From Pseudomonas saudimassiliensis (GTDB lineage: Bacteria > Pseudomonadota > Gammaproteobacteria > Pseudomonadales > Pseudomonadaceae): DNA of 64,000 nt. Shown piece by piece: positions 9,486 to 17,822 of this stretch. The translations under genes and the position numbers were made by a program. Where the stretch lies: NCBI RefSeq assembly GCF_000939975.1, contig NZ_LK391969.1, forward strand, positions 2,632,600 through 2,696,599, written 5' to 3'. The notes beneath the pieces are model-generated. The model ran no database searches and was not told where the DNA came from. It saw nothing but the letters and a program-made list of their open reading frames with translations. Positions within the stretch are counted from its first letter, which is position 1. Each line of letters begins with the position of its first letter.

Positions 9486-10097
9486 TCATGAGGGCCAGGC
9501 CAGCGACCAGGCGACCCGCAGCATCATGGCCGCCACGCCCAGATCGATCAGTCTCCAGGTCAGGGGGCGCTGCAGCAGCGGAGCGAGCCGGGCAGCGCCC
9601 AGAGCCAGGCTGAGAAACCACAGCACCGAGGCGCTGGCCGCGCCCAGGGCAAACAGCCCCGGTTGGCTCTGCTGCGCGCCGACCGAGCCGATCAGTACCA
9701 GGGTGTCGAGATAGACATGGGGATTGAGCAGCGTGACCGCCAAGGTGTTCAGTAGCACGGCTGCGCGCGATCGCGCTGGTCGGTCCGCGTCCATCCCGGC
9801 CAGGCTCTGCCGGCCCAGCGCGCGGCGCAGCGCCAGGGCCGCGTAACAGGTCAGGAAGAGGATGCCGCCCCAGCGGGTCAACTCCATGGCCACAGGCTGT
9901 TGCTGCAGCAACGATGCCAGGCCAAAGGTGCCCGCGGTGATCAGCAGGGCATCGCAGCTCATGCAGACCAGCGCGGCGCTGAGGTGATGCTCACGTCGCA
10001 GGCCCTGGGCCAGGACAAAGGCGTTCTGCGCGCCGATTGCCATGATCAGGCCGGCGGCGATCAGCAAACCGTTGAGGTAACTATCAAAGCCCAGCAT
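9486..10097 (-). CDS. argO: LysE-family amino acid exporter ArgO
   Basis: A 203-residue membrane protein with about six hydrophobic segments. The N-terminal GLIMAIGAQNAFVLAQGL motif is the LysE/ArgO signature, and TLLNPHVYLDTLVLIG in the middle is also typical. It exports arginine (and perhaps lysine or canavanine) across the inner membrane. It is transcribed away from argP, the LysR regulator known to switch argO on with arginine, and this divergent pairing makes ArgO more likely than a general LysE. The ribosome site before ATG 10097 is weak. Confidence 0.92.
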   Translation of the reverse strand: MLGFDSYLNGLLIAAGLIMAIGAQNAFVLAQGLRREHHLSAALVCMSCDALLITAGTFGLASLLQQQPVAMELTRWGGILFLTCYAALALRRALGRQSLAGMDADRPARSRAAVLLNTLAVTLLNPHVYLDTLVLIGSVGAQQSQPGLFALGAASASVLWFLSLALGAARLAPLLQRPLTWRLIDLGVAAMMLRVAWSLAWPS

Positions 10098-10189
10098 GTG
10101 AAGGGTTCCAAGACGGGGAAAGCTGGCAGTCTGCCCAGCAATTCTTTATAAGAGAAACCAATAATGCTGATGGGTCATAAGGTTTTTTC

Positions 10190-11074
10190 ATGCTGGACTA
10201 CAAATTACTTCTGGCTCTGGCTGCCGTAGTGGAAGAGGGCGGGTTCGAGCGGGCGGCGCGGGTGCTGGGCCTGTCCCAGTCGGCGGTCTCCCAGCGCATC
10301 AAGCTCCTGGAGTCCCGGGCGGGTGCGCCGGTACTGATGCGGGTTACCCCGCCCGTCCCTACGGACACCGGTAAGCGGCTGCTCAACCATGTGCAGCAGG
10401 TGCGCTTGCTGGAGCGGGATCTGCAGCGCGACGTACCGCTGGGCGAAGGGGAAGATGCCAACCCACGGCTGCGGGTGGCGCTGAACGCCGACAGCCTGGC
10501 AACCTGGTGGGCCGGGGCAGTGGCCGATCTGTGCCGGGAGGAGAACCTGCTGCTGGAGTTGCTGGTCGATGATCAGGACGTGGTGCTGCGCCGCATGCGC
10601 GATGGTGAAGTGGCAGGTTGTGTCTGTGCCACCGAGCAGCCGGTGGCCGGCGCGCGGTCTTTGCCGCTGGGCGCGATGCGCTACCTTGCCGTGGCCAGCC
10701 CGGTGTTCATCGATCGTCATTTTGCCGCTGGCGTCAGCCAGGCGGCATTACAGCGGGCGCCGGCCATCGTCTTCGGTCCCGATGACCGGCTGCAGCACCG
10801 ATTCCTGGAAAGGTGCGGCTTCAGCGAGAGTTTCCCCCATCATTTATGCCCGTCGTCGGAAGGCTTTGTGCGACTGATCGACGCGGGAATGGGCTGGGGA
10901 CTGGTGCCAGCCCTGCAGATCAGGGCGGAGCTCGCCAGCGGCCGGTTGCGGGAAATCCTGCCCGGCAGGTATGTGGAAGTCCCGCTGTACTGGCATTACT
11001 GGCGCAATGGCGGGCGCCTGCTGGAAGCGCTGACTCGCCAGTTGGCAGCAAAGGTGCTGCAGGGGCGGCCCTGA
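10190..11074 (+). CDS. argP: LysR-family regulator ArgP (IciA)
   Basis: A 294-residue LysR-type regulator. The N-terminal winged helix-turn-helix (ALAAVVEEGGFERAARVLGLSQSAVSQRIKLLE) occupies residues 5-38 and is followed by the effector-binding domain. ArgP binds arginine or lysine and activates argO. The gene is divergent from argO across a 92-base AT-rich spacer that must hold both promoters and the ArgP site. There is no clear Shine-Dalgarno; the six-T run directly before the ATG is unusual. Reading starts at MLDYKLLLALAAV, as in the family. Confidence 0.93.
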   Translation: MLDYKLLLALAAVVEEGGFERAARVLGLSQSAVSQRIKLLESRAGAPVLMRVTPPVPTDTGKRLLNHVQQVRLLERDLQRDVPLGEGEDANPRLRVALNADSLATWWAGAVADLCREENLLLELLVDDQDVVLRRMRDGEVAGCVCATEQPVAGARSLPLGAMRYLAVASPVFIDRHFAAGVSQAALQRAPAIVFGPDDRLQHRFLERCGFSESFPHHLCPSSEGFVRLIDAGMGWGLVPALQIRAELASGRLREILPGRYVEVPLYWHYWRNGGRLLEALTRQLAAKVLQGRP

Positions 11075-11194
11075 GCACCTGGGCGCCATGGGTGGTCAGT
11101 CCGCCATTGAGCGCGCAGAATAGGCCGCGGGCCGGCCAGGGGAGTATTGGTACACCCGCCGGGCTCAAGACCAGGGGTAATAACAGGGGATTGT

Positions 11195-12112
11195 ATGGTT
11201 GATCATGATATCCGGGACCTGCCGGGGATCCGCGTAACCGAGGATGATCGGGTAACCACCCAGCCCTCGGGGGTGCGCGCCCTGCGGGAACCACCGCCCC
11301 GGCGCCAGCGTAACGGGGCGCTCTGGGCGGTCTGCCTGACGTTGCTGATCGCGCTGGTGGGGCTCGGTTACTGGAGTCATCAGCAGCAGACCCGCTTGCA
11401 GCGTCAGTTGGTGGCCACCCAGGAAAGCTTCGCGCGGATCAGCGAGGAGGCCGCCGGTCGCCTGCAGGACATCAGCGGCAAGGTCATTGCCACCGAATCC
11501 ACCCTCAGCCAGGGCGAGCGGGACCGCATTGCGCAGCTCCGCAAGCTGGAACAGCAGGTCGAGCAGCTCGCCGCGGCATTGCAGACCCAGCAATCCCAGC
11601 AGCAGGCGCTTGAACAGCAGCAACAGGCGCTGCAGAGCGGCTTGCGCGGGCTGGCACCGGTACAGCAGGCCAGCGAAGCCCAGGCGCAGCAATTGGCGGC
11701 CCTGGATGAGCTGGTCCGGACCCTCGGCGAACAGGGGCAGGCGCAGCAGCAGGCACTGGCCGAGTTGCGTGAGCAGGCGCAGTCGGCCAGCGAGTCCCAG
11801 GCGGCACTGCGCACCGAGCTGGCGGCGGCCGATCAGCGACTGGAAGCGCTGGCGCAGCTGGAACAGCAACTGGCAGCGCAGGATACCCAGCTGGCACGCC
11901 AGCGCGGGGAGCTGGAAGCCCTGCTCGAAGCCGCGCCCGGCGCCAGCGTGGAGCAGGAGATGCTGGTGCTGCGCACCGAGCTGGACCAGCGGTTGATGAG
12001 CGTCGAGGACACGCTGAAGGCAGTCGACAGCTTCCGCGTGCAGACCAATCGCAATATTTCCACGCTGCGCAACCAGATCGCCAACCTGCAACAGCAGATC
12101 GACCAGCGCTGA
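11195..12112 (+). CDS. coiled-coil single-pass membrane protein, unknown role
   Basis: A 305-residue protein. A charged cytoplasmic N-terminus of about 45 residues precedes one membrane helix (about 45-63, LWAVCLTLLIALVGLGY). A roughly 230-residue, very Gln/Ala/Leu-rich helical region follows, with near-continuous heptads and no enzyme motif. The start is set at ATG 11195 because AGGGGA lies 4 bases upstream; the longer frame has none. It ends with a 1-base overlap onto the next gene, so the two are coupled. The shape fits a periplasmic spacer or scaffold protein. I do not recognise a named family. Confidence 0.75.
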   Translation: MVDHDIRDLPGIRVTEDDRVTTQPSGVRALREPPPRRQRNGALWAVCLTLLIALVGLGYWSHQQQTRLQRQLVATQESFARISEEAAGRLQDISGKVIATESTLSQGERDRIAQLRKLEQQVEQLAAALQTQQSQQQALEQQQQALQSGLRGLAPVQQASEAQAQQLAALDELVRTLGEQGQAQQQALAELREQAQSASESQAALRTELAAADQRLEALAQLEQQLAAQDTQLARQRGELEALLEAAPGASVEQEMLVLRTELDQRLMSVEDTLKAVDSFRVQTNRNISTLRNQIANLQQQIDQR

Positions 12113-12747
12113 TGAATTTTCTCGCGCACCTGCACCTGGGGCCGCATGACCCGCAAATGGCCCTGGGCGGCTTGCTGGGTGACTTCGTCAAAGGCTCGGT
12201 GGCGACCATGGACCTGCCGGATTCGGTGCGCCAGGGCATCTGGCTGCACCGGCGCATCGACGCCTTTACCGATCAACACCCGCTGGTGCTGCGCAGCAAG
12301 GCGCGGGTCAGCGATGACCGGCGGCGCTACGCCGGTATCATGGTCGACATGTTCTACGATCATCTGCTGGTGCGTCACTGGGGCCGATTTGCCGATCAAC
12401 CCCTGGCACTGTTTACCGCGCAGATGTATCAGGCGGTGCTGGATCAGCAGGCGCTGATGCCGGAGCGGGCGAGGGCCGTGCTGGTACGGATGGCCCGGGA
12501 AGACTGGTTGGGCAGCTACGCTGAACTGCAGAGCCTGCACCTGGCGCTGAACAATATGGCCCGCCGGCTGCGGCCCGGTAACCGCCTGCCCGGAGCGGTC
12601 GCTGAGCTGGAAGCGCATTACCCGCATTTTGAGGCGGATTTCCTGCGATTCATGCCCGAGGTGATCGACTTTGCCGATGCCCAGGCGGCAGCGCTCAGGG
12701 CGTCGGCGGATTGGCATGAACTGCTGAACACCAGCGCTGGAGTTTGA
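12112..12747 (+). CDS. acyl carrier protein phosphodiesterase-like protein (AcpH family)
   Basis: A 211-residue protein that matches the AcpH/DUF479 family from its first residues (MNFLAHLHLG). The family's metal-binding residues can be seen in LLGDFVKG, HRRIDAFTDQHP and DMFYDHLL. AcpH removes the 4'-phosphopantetheine arm from holo-acyl carrier protein. Pseudomonad members are often annotated this way, but their activity is little tested, so the reaction is inferred from the family. It is translationally coupled (TGATG) to the coiled-coil protein upstream. Confidence 0.85.
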   Translation: MNFLAHLHLGPHDPQMALGGLLGDFVKGSVATMDLPDSVRQGIWLHRRIDAFTDQHPLVLRSKARVSDDRRRYAGIMVDMFYDHLLVRHWGRFADQPLALFTAQMYQAVLDQQALMPERARAVLVRMAREDWLGSYAELQSLHLALNNMARRLRPGNRLPGAVAELEAHYPHFEADFLRFMPEVIDFADAQAAALRASADWHELLNTSAGV

Positions 12748-12819
12748 TTCACGTCAGTACCTGGTCTGGCCGTCTCGCTTATAAAGGCCGCCCGAGCATA
12801 GTCATGACAAGGAGTTCAC

Positions 12820-13602
12820 ATGTCGAGTACCCCCAGGGTGCTGTTTGATAATGGTGCCCACCGGGTGCTGTGTTTCGATCAGCTGGTGAGCGGCGATGGC
12901 GTACAGTCCAACCAGTTTCTGATCATCGACCACGACCAGCACGCCCTGCTCGATCCGGGTGGAGACCTGACCTACATGCCGTTGTCGCTCGCGGTCAGCC
13001 AGCATATCCCCCTGCGCGAGCTGACCTATGTGTTCGCCTCGCACCAGGACCCCGACATCATTGCCTCGCTGGACAAGTGGTTCCTGCATACCCGCTGCAA
13101 AGTGGTGTGCTCCAAGCTGTGGGCGCGCTTTCTCCCCCATCTGTCCGCCGCTTTCCTGACCAAGGCTTCGGGCATGAGTACCACCGAGCGGATGATCGCG
13201 GTGCCCGACCGGGGGCAGGATATCCCGCTGGGCCAGTGCGTGATCAAGGCGCTGCCGGCGCACTTCCTGCATTCAGTAGGCAACCTGCAGTTCTACGATC
13301 CGGTGAGCGGCATCCTGTTTTCCGGGGACATGGGCGCGTCCCTGGTCGATGATGCCGAGCCGGTGACCCACTTCGCCACCCATGTGCCGACCATGGAGGG
13401 CTTCCACCGGCGCTACATGGCGGGTAACAAGGCCTGCCGCCTGTGGGCCAACATGATTCGCCAGCTGCAGCCGGAGATGATAGTGCCGCAACATGGTCGG
13501 CCATTTGTCGGGGCTGCTATGATCAAGGAGTTTCTCGATTGGATCAGCCAGCTCGAGTGCGGCATGGATCTGATGGAGCAGGACGATTACCGCATACCTT
13601 GA
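12820..13602 (+). CDS. ODP-type metallo-beta-lactamase-fold protein
   Basis: A 260-residue MBL-fold protein. The metal motif is SHQDPD (residues 72-77), the variant typical of the oxygen-binding diiron and flavodiiron branch rather than the HxHxDH of hydrolases. Further ligands are likely the His in LPAHFLHSVGN, the Asp in SGDMGA and the His in VPQHGRPF. There is no flavodoxin domain, unlike flavodiiron NO reductases. Stand-alone ODP proteins bind O2 or NO and some act as sensors; here the role is unknown. An AAGGAG ribosome site precedes the ATG. The downstream cardiolipin synthase-like gene starts 18 bases later and may be co-transcribed. Confidence 0.82.
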   Translation: MSSTPRVLFDNGAHRVLCFDQLVSGDGVQSNQFLIIDHDQHALLDPGGDLTYMPLSLAVSQHIPLRELTYVFASHQDPDIIASLDKWFLHTRCKVVCSKLWARFLPHLSAAFLTKASGMSTTERMIAVPDRGQDIPLGQCVIKALPAHFLHSVGNLQFYDPVSGILFSGDMGASLVDDAEPVTHFATHVPTMEGFHRRYMAGNKACRLWANMIRQLQPEMIVPQHGRPFVGAAMIKEFLDWISQLECGMDLMEQDDYRIP

Positions 13603-13620
13603 GCCCTGAGACCCTGAAGC

Positions 13621-14778
13621 ATGGTTAAACCGATCTATCCCTGGCGTGAAGGCAATACCTTTGAACTCCTGATGGACGGTCACCGTTTCTTTCCGCGGAT
13701 GTTGCAGGCCATGGAGCAGGCCCGCAACAGCATCGACATCCAGCTCTATCTGGTGGAATCCGGACGCAGCCTCCAGCAGGTCACTGACATCCTGCTGCGG
13801 GCGGTGGCCCGCGGCGTGCAGGTGCGCTGCCGTTTCGACAGCCTCGGCAGTCGTGAGCTGACCGATGCCGACCGTGATCTGCTGACCCGCGGTGGCGTGG
13901 AGCTGCGCTTCTATAATCCGCTGAACCTGTGGGGCGGCCGCTCCAACCTGCACCGTGACCACCGCAAGCTGGTGATTATCGACCAGCGCAACGTGTTCAT
14001 CGGGGGCACCGGCTTTACCGATGATTTCTGCATCCCCGGCCCCGAAGGCCACTGCCTCTGGCATGAGCAGATGCTCGAGGTGCAGGGGCCGGTGGTCGCC
14101 GACTGGGTAGAGGTGTTCGAACAGCAGTGGCAGGCGACCGAGCGGCGCAGCGGTCGCCCGCCGGGACGCCTGCGACGGGTGCGCCTGCCGCCCCATCCGC
14201 CCACGGCGGACGGCCTGGCGCGGGTGTCGTTGACCGATGGCCTGACCCATCGGGAACTGGTCCAGGCGCTGCTGGCGAACATCGGCCGGGCGCGGCAGCA
14301 GGTATGGCTGGCGACGCCGTATTTCGCGCCCACCAGACGCATCCACCGGGCGCTGATGGAGGCGGCCCGGCGGGGGGTGGATGTACGGCTGCTGCTGTGC
14401 GGGGAAATTACCGATCACCCGGCAGTCCGCTACGCCGGTCAGCGCTACTACAAGCGGCTGCTGGCGGCGGGGGTGCGTATTTTCGAGTACCAGCCGCGCT
14501 TCCTGCACCTGAAAACCGTGCTGGTGGATGACTGGGTCAGCCTCGGTTCATCGAATTTCGACCATTGGACCCTGCACTGGAATCTGGAAGCCAACCAGAA
14601 CATTATCGACCGCGGCATGACCCGCGCGGTGGAGGAGAGCTTCGTTGCCGACTTCGCCGAGTCCAGGGAATGGACCTTGGACGACTGGCTGGCGCTGCCC
14701 TGGTATCACCGGCTGAAAATCAGTCTCTGGGGCGTGGTCAATCGGGCGGTGGTGTCCGGGCTGGATGTCCGGCGCTGA
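13621..14778 (+). CDS. phospholipase D-family cardiolipin synthase-like protein
   Basis: A 385-residue protein with two PLD catalytic repeats. The first HKD motif is HRDHRKLVIID followed by GGTGFTDDF (near residues 104-135); the second is HLKTVLVDD followed by GSSNFDHWTL (near 295-315). This two-HKD layout without N-terminal membrane helices matches ClsB/YbhO-type cardiolipin synthases, which join phosphatidylglycerol with another lipid head group. A role as a general phospholipase is the alternative. It lies 18 bases after the ODP gene and is convergent with the diguanylate cyclase gene. Confidence 0.82.
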   Translation: MVKPIYPWREGNTFELLMDGHRFFPRMLQAMEQARNSIDIQLYLVESGRSLQQVTDILLRAVARGVQVRCRFDSLGSRELTDADRDLLTRGGVELRFYNPLNLWGGRSNLHRDHRKLVIIDQRNVFIGGTGFTDDFCIPGPEGHCLWHEQMLEVQGPVVADWVEVFEQQWQATERRSGRPPGRLRRVRLPPHPPTADGLARVSLTDGLTHRELVQALLANIGRARQQVWLATPYFAPTRRIHRALMEAARRGVDVRLLLCGEITDHPAVRYAGQRYYKRLLAAGVRIFEYQPRFLHLKTVLVDDWVSLGSSNFDHWTLHWNLEANQNIIDRGMTRAVEESFVADFAESREWTLDDWLALPWYHRLKISLWGVVNRAVVSGLDVRR

Positions 14779-14793
14779 CACCACTGCCCGGGC

Positions 14794-15921
14794 TCAGGCA
14801 TAGGCGTCCTGGTGGGTCTGGCTGCTGTTGCGGCCGCCTGCCTTGGCGCGGTACAGGGCTTCGTCAGCCTGGCTGATGCGCAGCTCGAGATTGTCTTCGG
14901 GATGAACCAGGCAAAGTCCGGCGGACAGCGTGCAGAAGACGTCCTCCGGCAGCGAGGGAAAGGCCGTGCGCGCCAGGCTGAGGCGGATCCGCTCCACGCA
15001 GTGATGCAGTGTCGGCAAATCGCAATTGCTCAGTAGCAGAACGAATTCCTCACCGCCGAAGCGGGCCACCATGTCTTCGCCCCGCAGGTTGGCGCGGGCA
15101 ATCCGGGCGAAACCCTGCAGCACCTCATCACCGGCGGAATGGCCGTAGAGGTCATTGATACGTTTGAAGTGGTCGAGGTCGATCAAGGCCAACCCCAACG
15201 TCTGGCCGCTGTGCTGCAGGGTCATGCGCCGCTGTGCCTCGTCCAGGAAGTGGCGGCGGTTGGGCAAACCGGTCAGCGAGTCGGTGGTGGCCAGGCTATG
15301 CAGCTGATCCATCATGCTGCGCAGCGATTGCTGGTGTTGCTTGAGGGTGCTGTGGCGCTGCTGCAGGCGTTCGCGCAGCTCGCGGATATAACTGCCGAGG
15401 ATGATCAGCCACACCATGAAGCAGGCCAGTACGAACCATTCCAGCAGGGCGAAGGACAGGGTCTGCGGGTAGATTTCCAGGTGCTGGTTGAGAAAAATGA
15501 GTACCCCATAACAGGCCAGCGCGAGGGCCGCGTGGACAAGATAGGCCACACGGGACAACTGAAATACCCCGAACAGCAGGATCAGGCAGTAGGCAACCAG
15601 CACGGTGCCACGAATCGGACCGACCAGCGCCAGCAGATAGGTCTGCAACAACAGCGCAACGATGATCTGCGGGCTGGTCAGGCTGGGGTCCTTGAACCGC
15701 AGATTGAAGCCGGTACGGAACATGATGAAGAAGACCGTCTGGGTGGCCACCCCGAATACATAATGGCTCATGGCCATGGCAAAGCTGCCGATATAAGCCC
15801 CCGTTGCCCAGGTCACCGCAATCACCACATAGGTAATTCCGTAAATCAGCTGGGCCAGGTAAAAGCGCTGCAAGCGCAGCGCTTGATCACGAGCCTGTTG
15901 GTCGAAATCCCTTTCAGTCAT
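14794..15921 (-). CDS. membrane diguanylate cyclase, SadC-like
   Basis: A 375-residue protein with about six membrane helices in residues 22-178, a short coiled coil, and a C-terminal GGDEF domain. The active site is GGEEF (289-293), an active form, and the RxxD inhibitory site (R280-D283) is present, so product inhibition by c-di-GMP is expected. It makes c-di-GMP from two GTP. The position next to class I fumarase matches sadC in P. aeruginosa as I recall it, hence SadC-like, but the N-terminal part is too variable to assert orthology. It opposes BifA, also encoded in this window. Confidence 0.85.
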   Translation of the reverse strand: MTERDFDQQARDQALRLQRFYLAQLIYGITYVVIAVTWATGAYIGSFAMAMSHYVFGVATQTVFFIMFRTGFNLRFKDPSLTSPQIIVALLLQTYLLALVGPIRGTVLVAYCLILLFGVFQLSRVAYLVHAALALACYGVLIFLNQHLEIYPQTLSFALLEWFVLACFMVWLIILGSYIRELRERLQQRHSTLKQHQQSLRSMMDQLHSLATTDSLTGLPNRRHFLDEAQRRMTLQHSGQTLGLALIDLDHFKRINDLYGHSAGDEVLQGFARIARANLRGEDMVARFGGEEFVLLLSNCDLPTLHHCVERIRLSLARTAFPSLPEDVFCTLSAGLCLVHPEDNLELRISQADEALYRAKAGGRNSSQTHQDAYA

Positions 15922-16023
15922 CTCTTCTACTTGTGTAGTGGCTTACTGGCATCACTCTAGCGCCCTCGATTTGGTTTGCCCAGCCTTTTGTCTCGATATA
16001 GCGCAAAGCTATCAGCTGAACGG

Positions 16024-16053
16024 CTGACCCGGCTTCGCAAGCTCGGGTATACT
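16024..16053 (+). promoter_or_regulatory. probable fumarase promoter
   Basis: CTGACC (16024-16029) and TATACT (16048-16053), 18 bases apart, give a sigma-70 type promoter about 120 bases before the fumarase ATG. The rest of the 254-base gap shows no gene. Confidence 0.5.
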
Positions 16054-16175
16054 TTGTCGCCTGCTTTCATCAGCCGGGATCTACGGCCCGGCCAAGCATT
16101 CCGTGAATCTGGTCGCATTGCCTTGCCTGGCGAGATGCTGCGGCCAGCCAGCCTATTAGAGGAGCCTGCCCGAGA

Positions 16176-17699
16176 ATGGCCGTTATCAAGCAAGATGATC
16201 TGATCCAGAGCGTTGCCGATGCGCTGCAATATATCTCCTACTACCATCCCGTAGACTTCATCCAGGCGGTGCATGAAGCCTATCAGCGCGAAGAGTCTCC
16301 GGCAGCGCGTGACGCCATGGCGCAGATTCTGATCAACTCGCGCATGTGCGCCACCGGCCACCGGCCCATCTGCCAGGACACCGGTATCGTTACCGTCTTC
16401 GTCAAGGTCGGTATGAACGTCCGTTGGGACGGCGCCACCATGGGCATCGACGACATGATCAACGAGGGCGTACGTCGCGCCTACCAGCTTCCCGACAACG
16501 TGCTGCGTGCCTCCATCCTGGCCGATCCGGCCGGCAAGCGGACCAACACCAAGGACAATACCCCGGCGGTGATCCACTACCAGTTGGTACCCGGGGACAC
16601 CGTCGAGTTCCATGTGGCGGCCAAGGGTGGCGGTTCCGAGAACAAGTCGAAGATGGTCATGCTCAACCCGTCCGACTCCATCGTCGACTGGGTGGTCAAC
16701 ACTGTCCCGACCATGGGTGCTGGCTGGTGTCCGCCGGGCATGCTCGGGATCGGTATTGGCGGGACGGCGGAAAAGGCCGCAGTGCTGGCCAAGGAATCCC
16801 TGATGGACCCGATCGATATCCATGAGCTGCGTCAGCGTGGCCCGCAGAACCGGGTCGAGGAGCTGCGCCTGGAGATCATGGACAAGGTCAACGCACTGGG
16901 CATCGGCGCCCAGGGCCTGGGCGGCCTGACCACGGTGCTGGACATCAAGATCAAGGACTATCCGACCCACGCCGCCAGCCTGCCGGTGTGCATGATCCCC
17001 AACTGCGCCGCTACCCGTCACGCGCACTTCGTGCTCGACGGCAGCGGCCCGGCCGAACTGGCACCGCCGCCCATGGATGCCTACCCGGACATCACCTGGG
17101 AAGTGGGTACCGGCGTGCGCCGCGCCAACCTGGACACCCTGACCCCGGAAGAAGTGCAGACCTGGAAAACCGGCGAAACCGTGCTGCTGTCGGGCAAGAT
17201 GCTGACCGGCCGCGATGCCGCGCACAAGCGCATGGTCGACATGCTGAACAAGGGTGAGGAGCTGCCGGTCGATCTGAAGGGCCGCTTCATCTACTACGTT
17301 GGCCCGGTTGATCCGGTGCGTGACGAAGTGGTTGGACCGGCTGGCCCGACTACCGCCACGCGCATGGACAAGTTCACTCGCCAGATTCTCGAGCAGACCG
17401 GCCTGCTGGGCATGATCGGCAAGTCGGAGCGCGGCCCGATTGCCATCGAGGCGATCCGGGACAACAAGGCAGTGTATTTGATGGCCGTGGGTGGCGCTGC
17501 TTACCTGGTATCCCAGGCCGTCAAGAAAGCCAAGGTGCTGGCCTTCCCGGAACTGGGCATGGAAGCGATCTACGAGTTCGACGTGCAGGATATGCCGGTG
17601 ACCGTCGCGGTCGACAGCAGCGGTGAATCGGTACACATCACCGGCCCGCAGATCTGGAAACAGAAGATCGCCGACAGCCTCGCGGTAGAAGTGCAGTAA
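16176..17699 (+). CDS. class I fumarate hydratase (iron-sulfur)
   Basis: A 507-residue one-chain class I fumarase, which interconverts fumarate and malate in the TCA cycle using an oxygen-sensitive [4Fe-4S] cluster. Cluster cysteines are expected in RPICQDTGI near residue 68 of the alpha part and in MIPNCAATRH, and GGSENKSKM and GPTTATRMDKF are family motifs. The alpha and beta parts are fused, as in enterobacterial FumA/FumB. An AGAGGAG ribosome site lies before the ATG. It is monocistronic and ends at a strong terminator shared with pyk. Confidence 0.96.
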   Translation: MAVIKQDDLIQSVADALQYISYYHPVDFIQAVHEAYQREESPAARDAMAQILINSRMCATGHRPICQDTGIVTVFVKVGMNVRWDGATMGIDDMINEGVRRAYQLPDNVLRASILADPAGKRTNTKDNTPAVIHYQLVPGDTVEFHVAAKGGGSENKSKMVMLNPSDSIVDWVVNTVPTMGAGWCPPGMLGIGIGGTAEKAAVLAKESLMDPIDIHELRQRGPQNRVEELRLEIMDKVNALGIGAQGLGGLTTVLDIKIKDYPTHAASLPVCMIPNCAATRHAHFVLDGSGPAELAPPPMDAYPDITWEVGTGVRRANLDTLTPEEVQTWKTGETVLLSGKMLTGRDAAHKRMVDMLNKGEELPVDLKGRFIYYVGPVDPVRDEVVGPAGPTTATRMDKFTRQILEQTGLLGMIGKSERGPIAIEAIRDNKAVYLMAVGGAAYLVSQAVKKAKVLAFPELGMEAIYEFDVQDMPVTVAVDSSGESVHITGPQIWKQKIADSLAVEVQ

Positions 17700-17730
17700 G
17701 GCAGCCCTCGGCTGCCAGCGGTAAGCGACA

Positions 17731-17780
17731 AAAAGCCGGCAGGGTGGTCTCGAGTTTCCGAGCCACCCTGCCGGCTTTTG
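17731..17780. terminator. strong bidirectional terminator between fumarase and pyk
   Basis: AGCCGGCAGGGTGG (17734-17747) pairs perfectly with CCACCCTGCCGGCT (17763-17776), and the stem continues with CTCG/CGAG after a one-base bulge. An A run on the left and TTTT on the right allow it to end both convergent genes. Confidence 0.93.
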
Positions 17781-17792
17781 CTTTACAACTTC

Positions 17793-17816
17793 CAGCTTTC
17801 AGCTTTCAGCTTTCAG
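17793..17816. repeat. short tandem repeat, CAGCTTT x3
   Basis: Three exact copies of CAGCTTT (17793-17813) and a partial fourth lie just before the pyk stop codon on the shared 3' side. It is non-coding. Confidence 0.8.
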
Positions 17817-17822
17817 CTGCTC

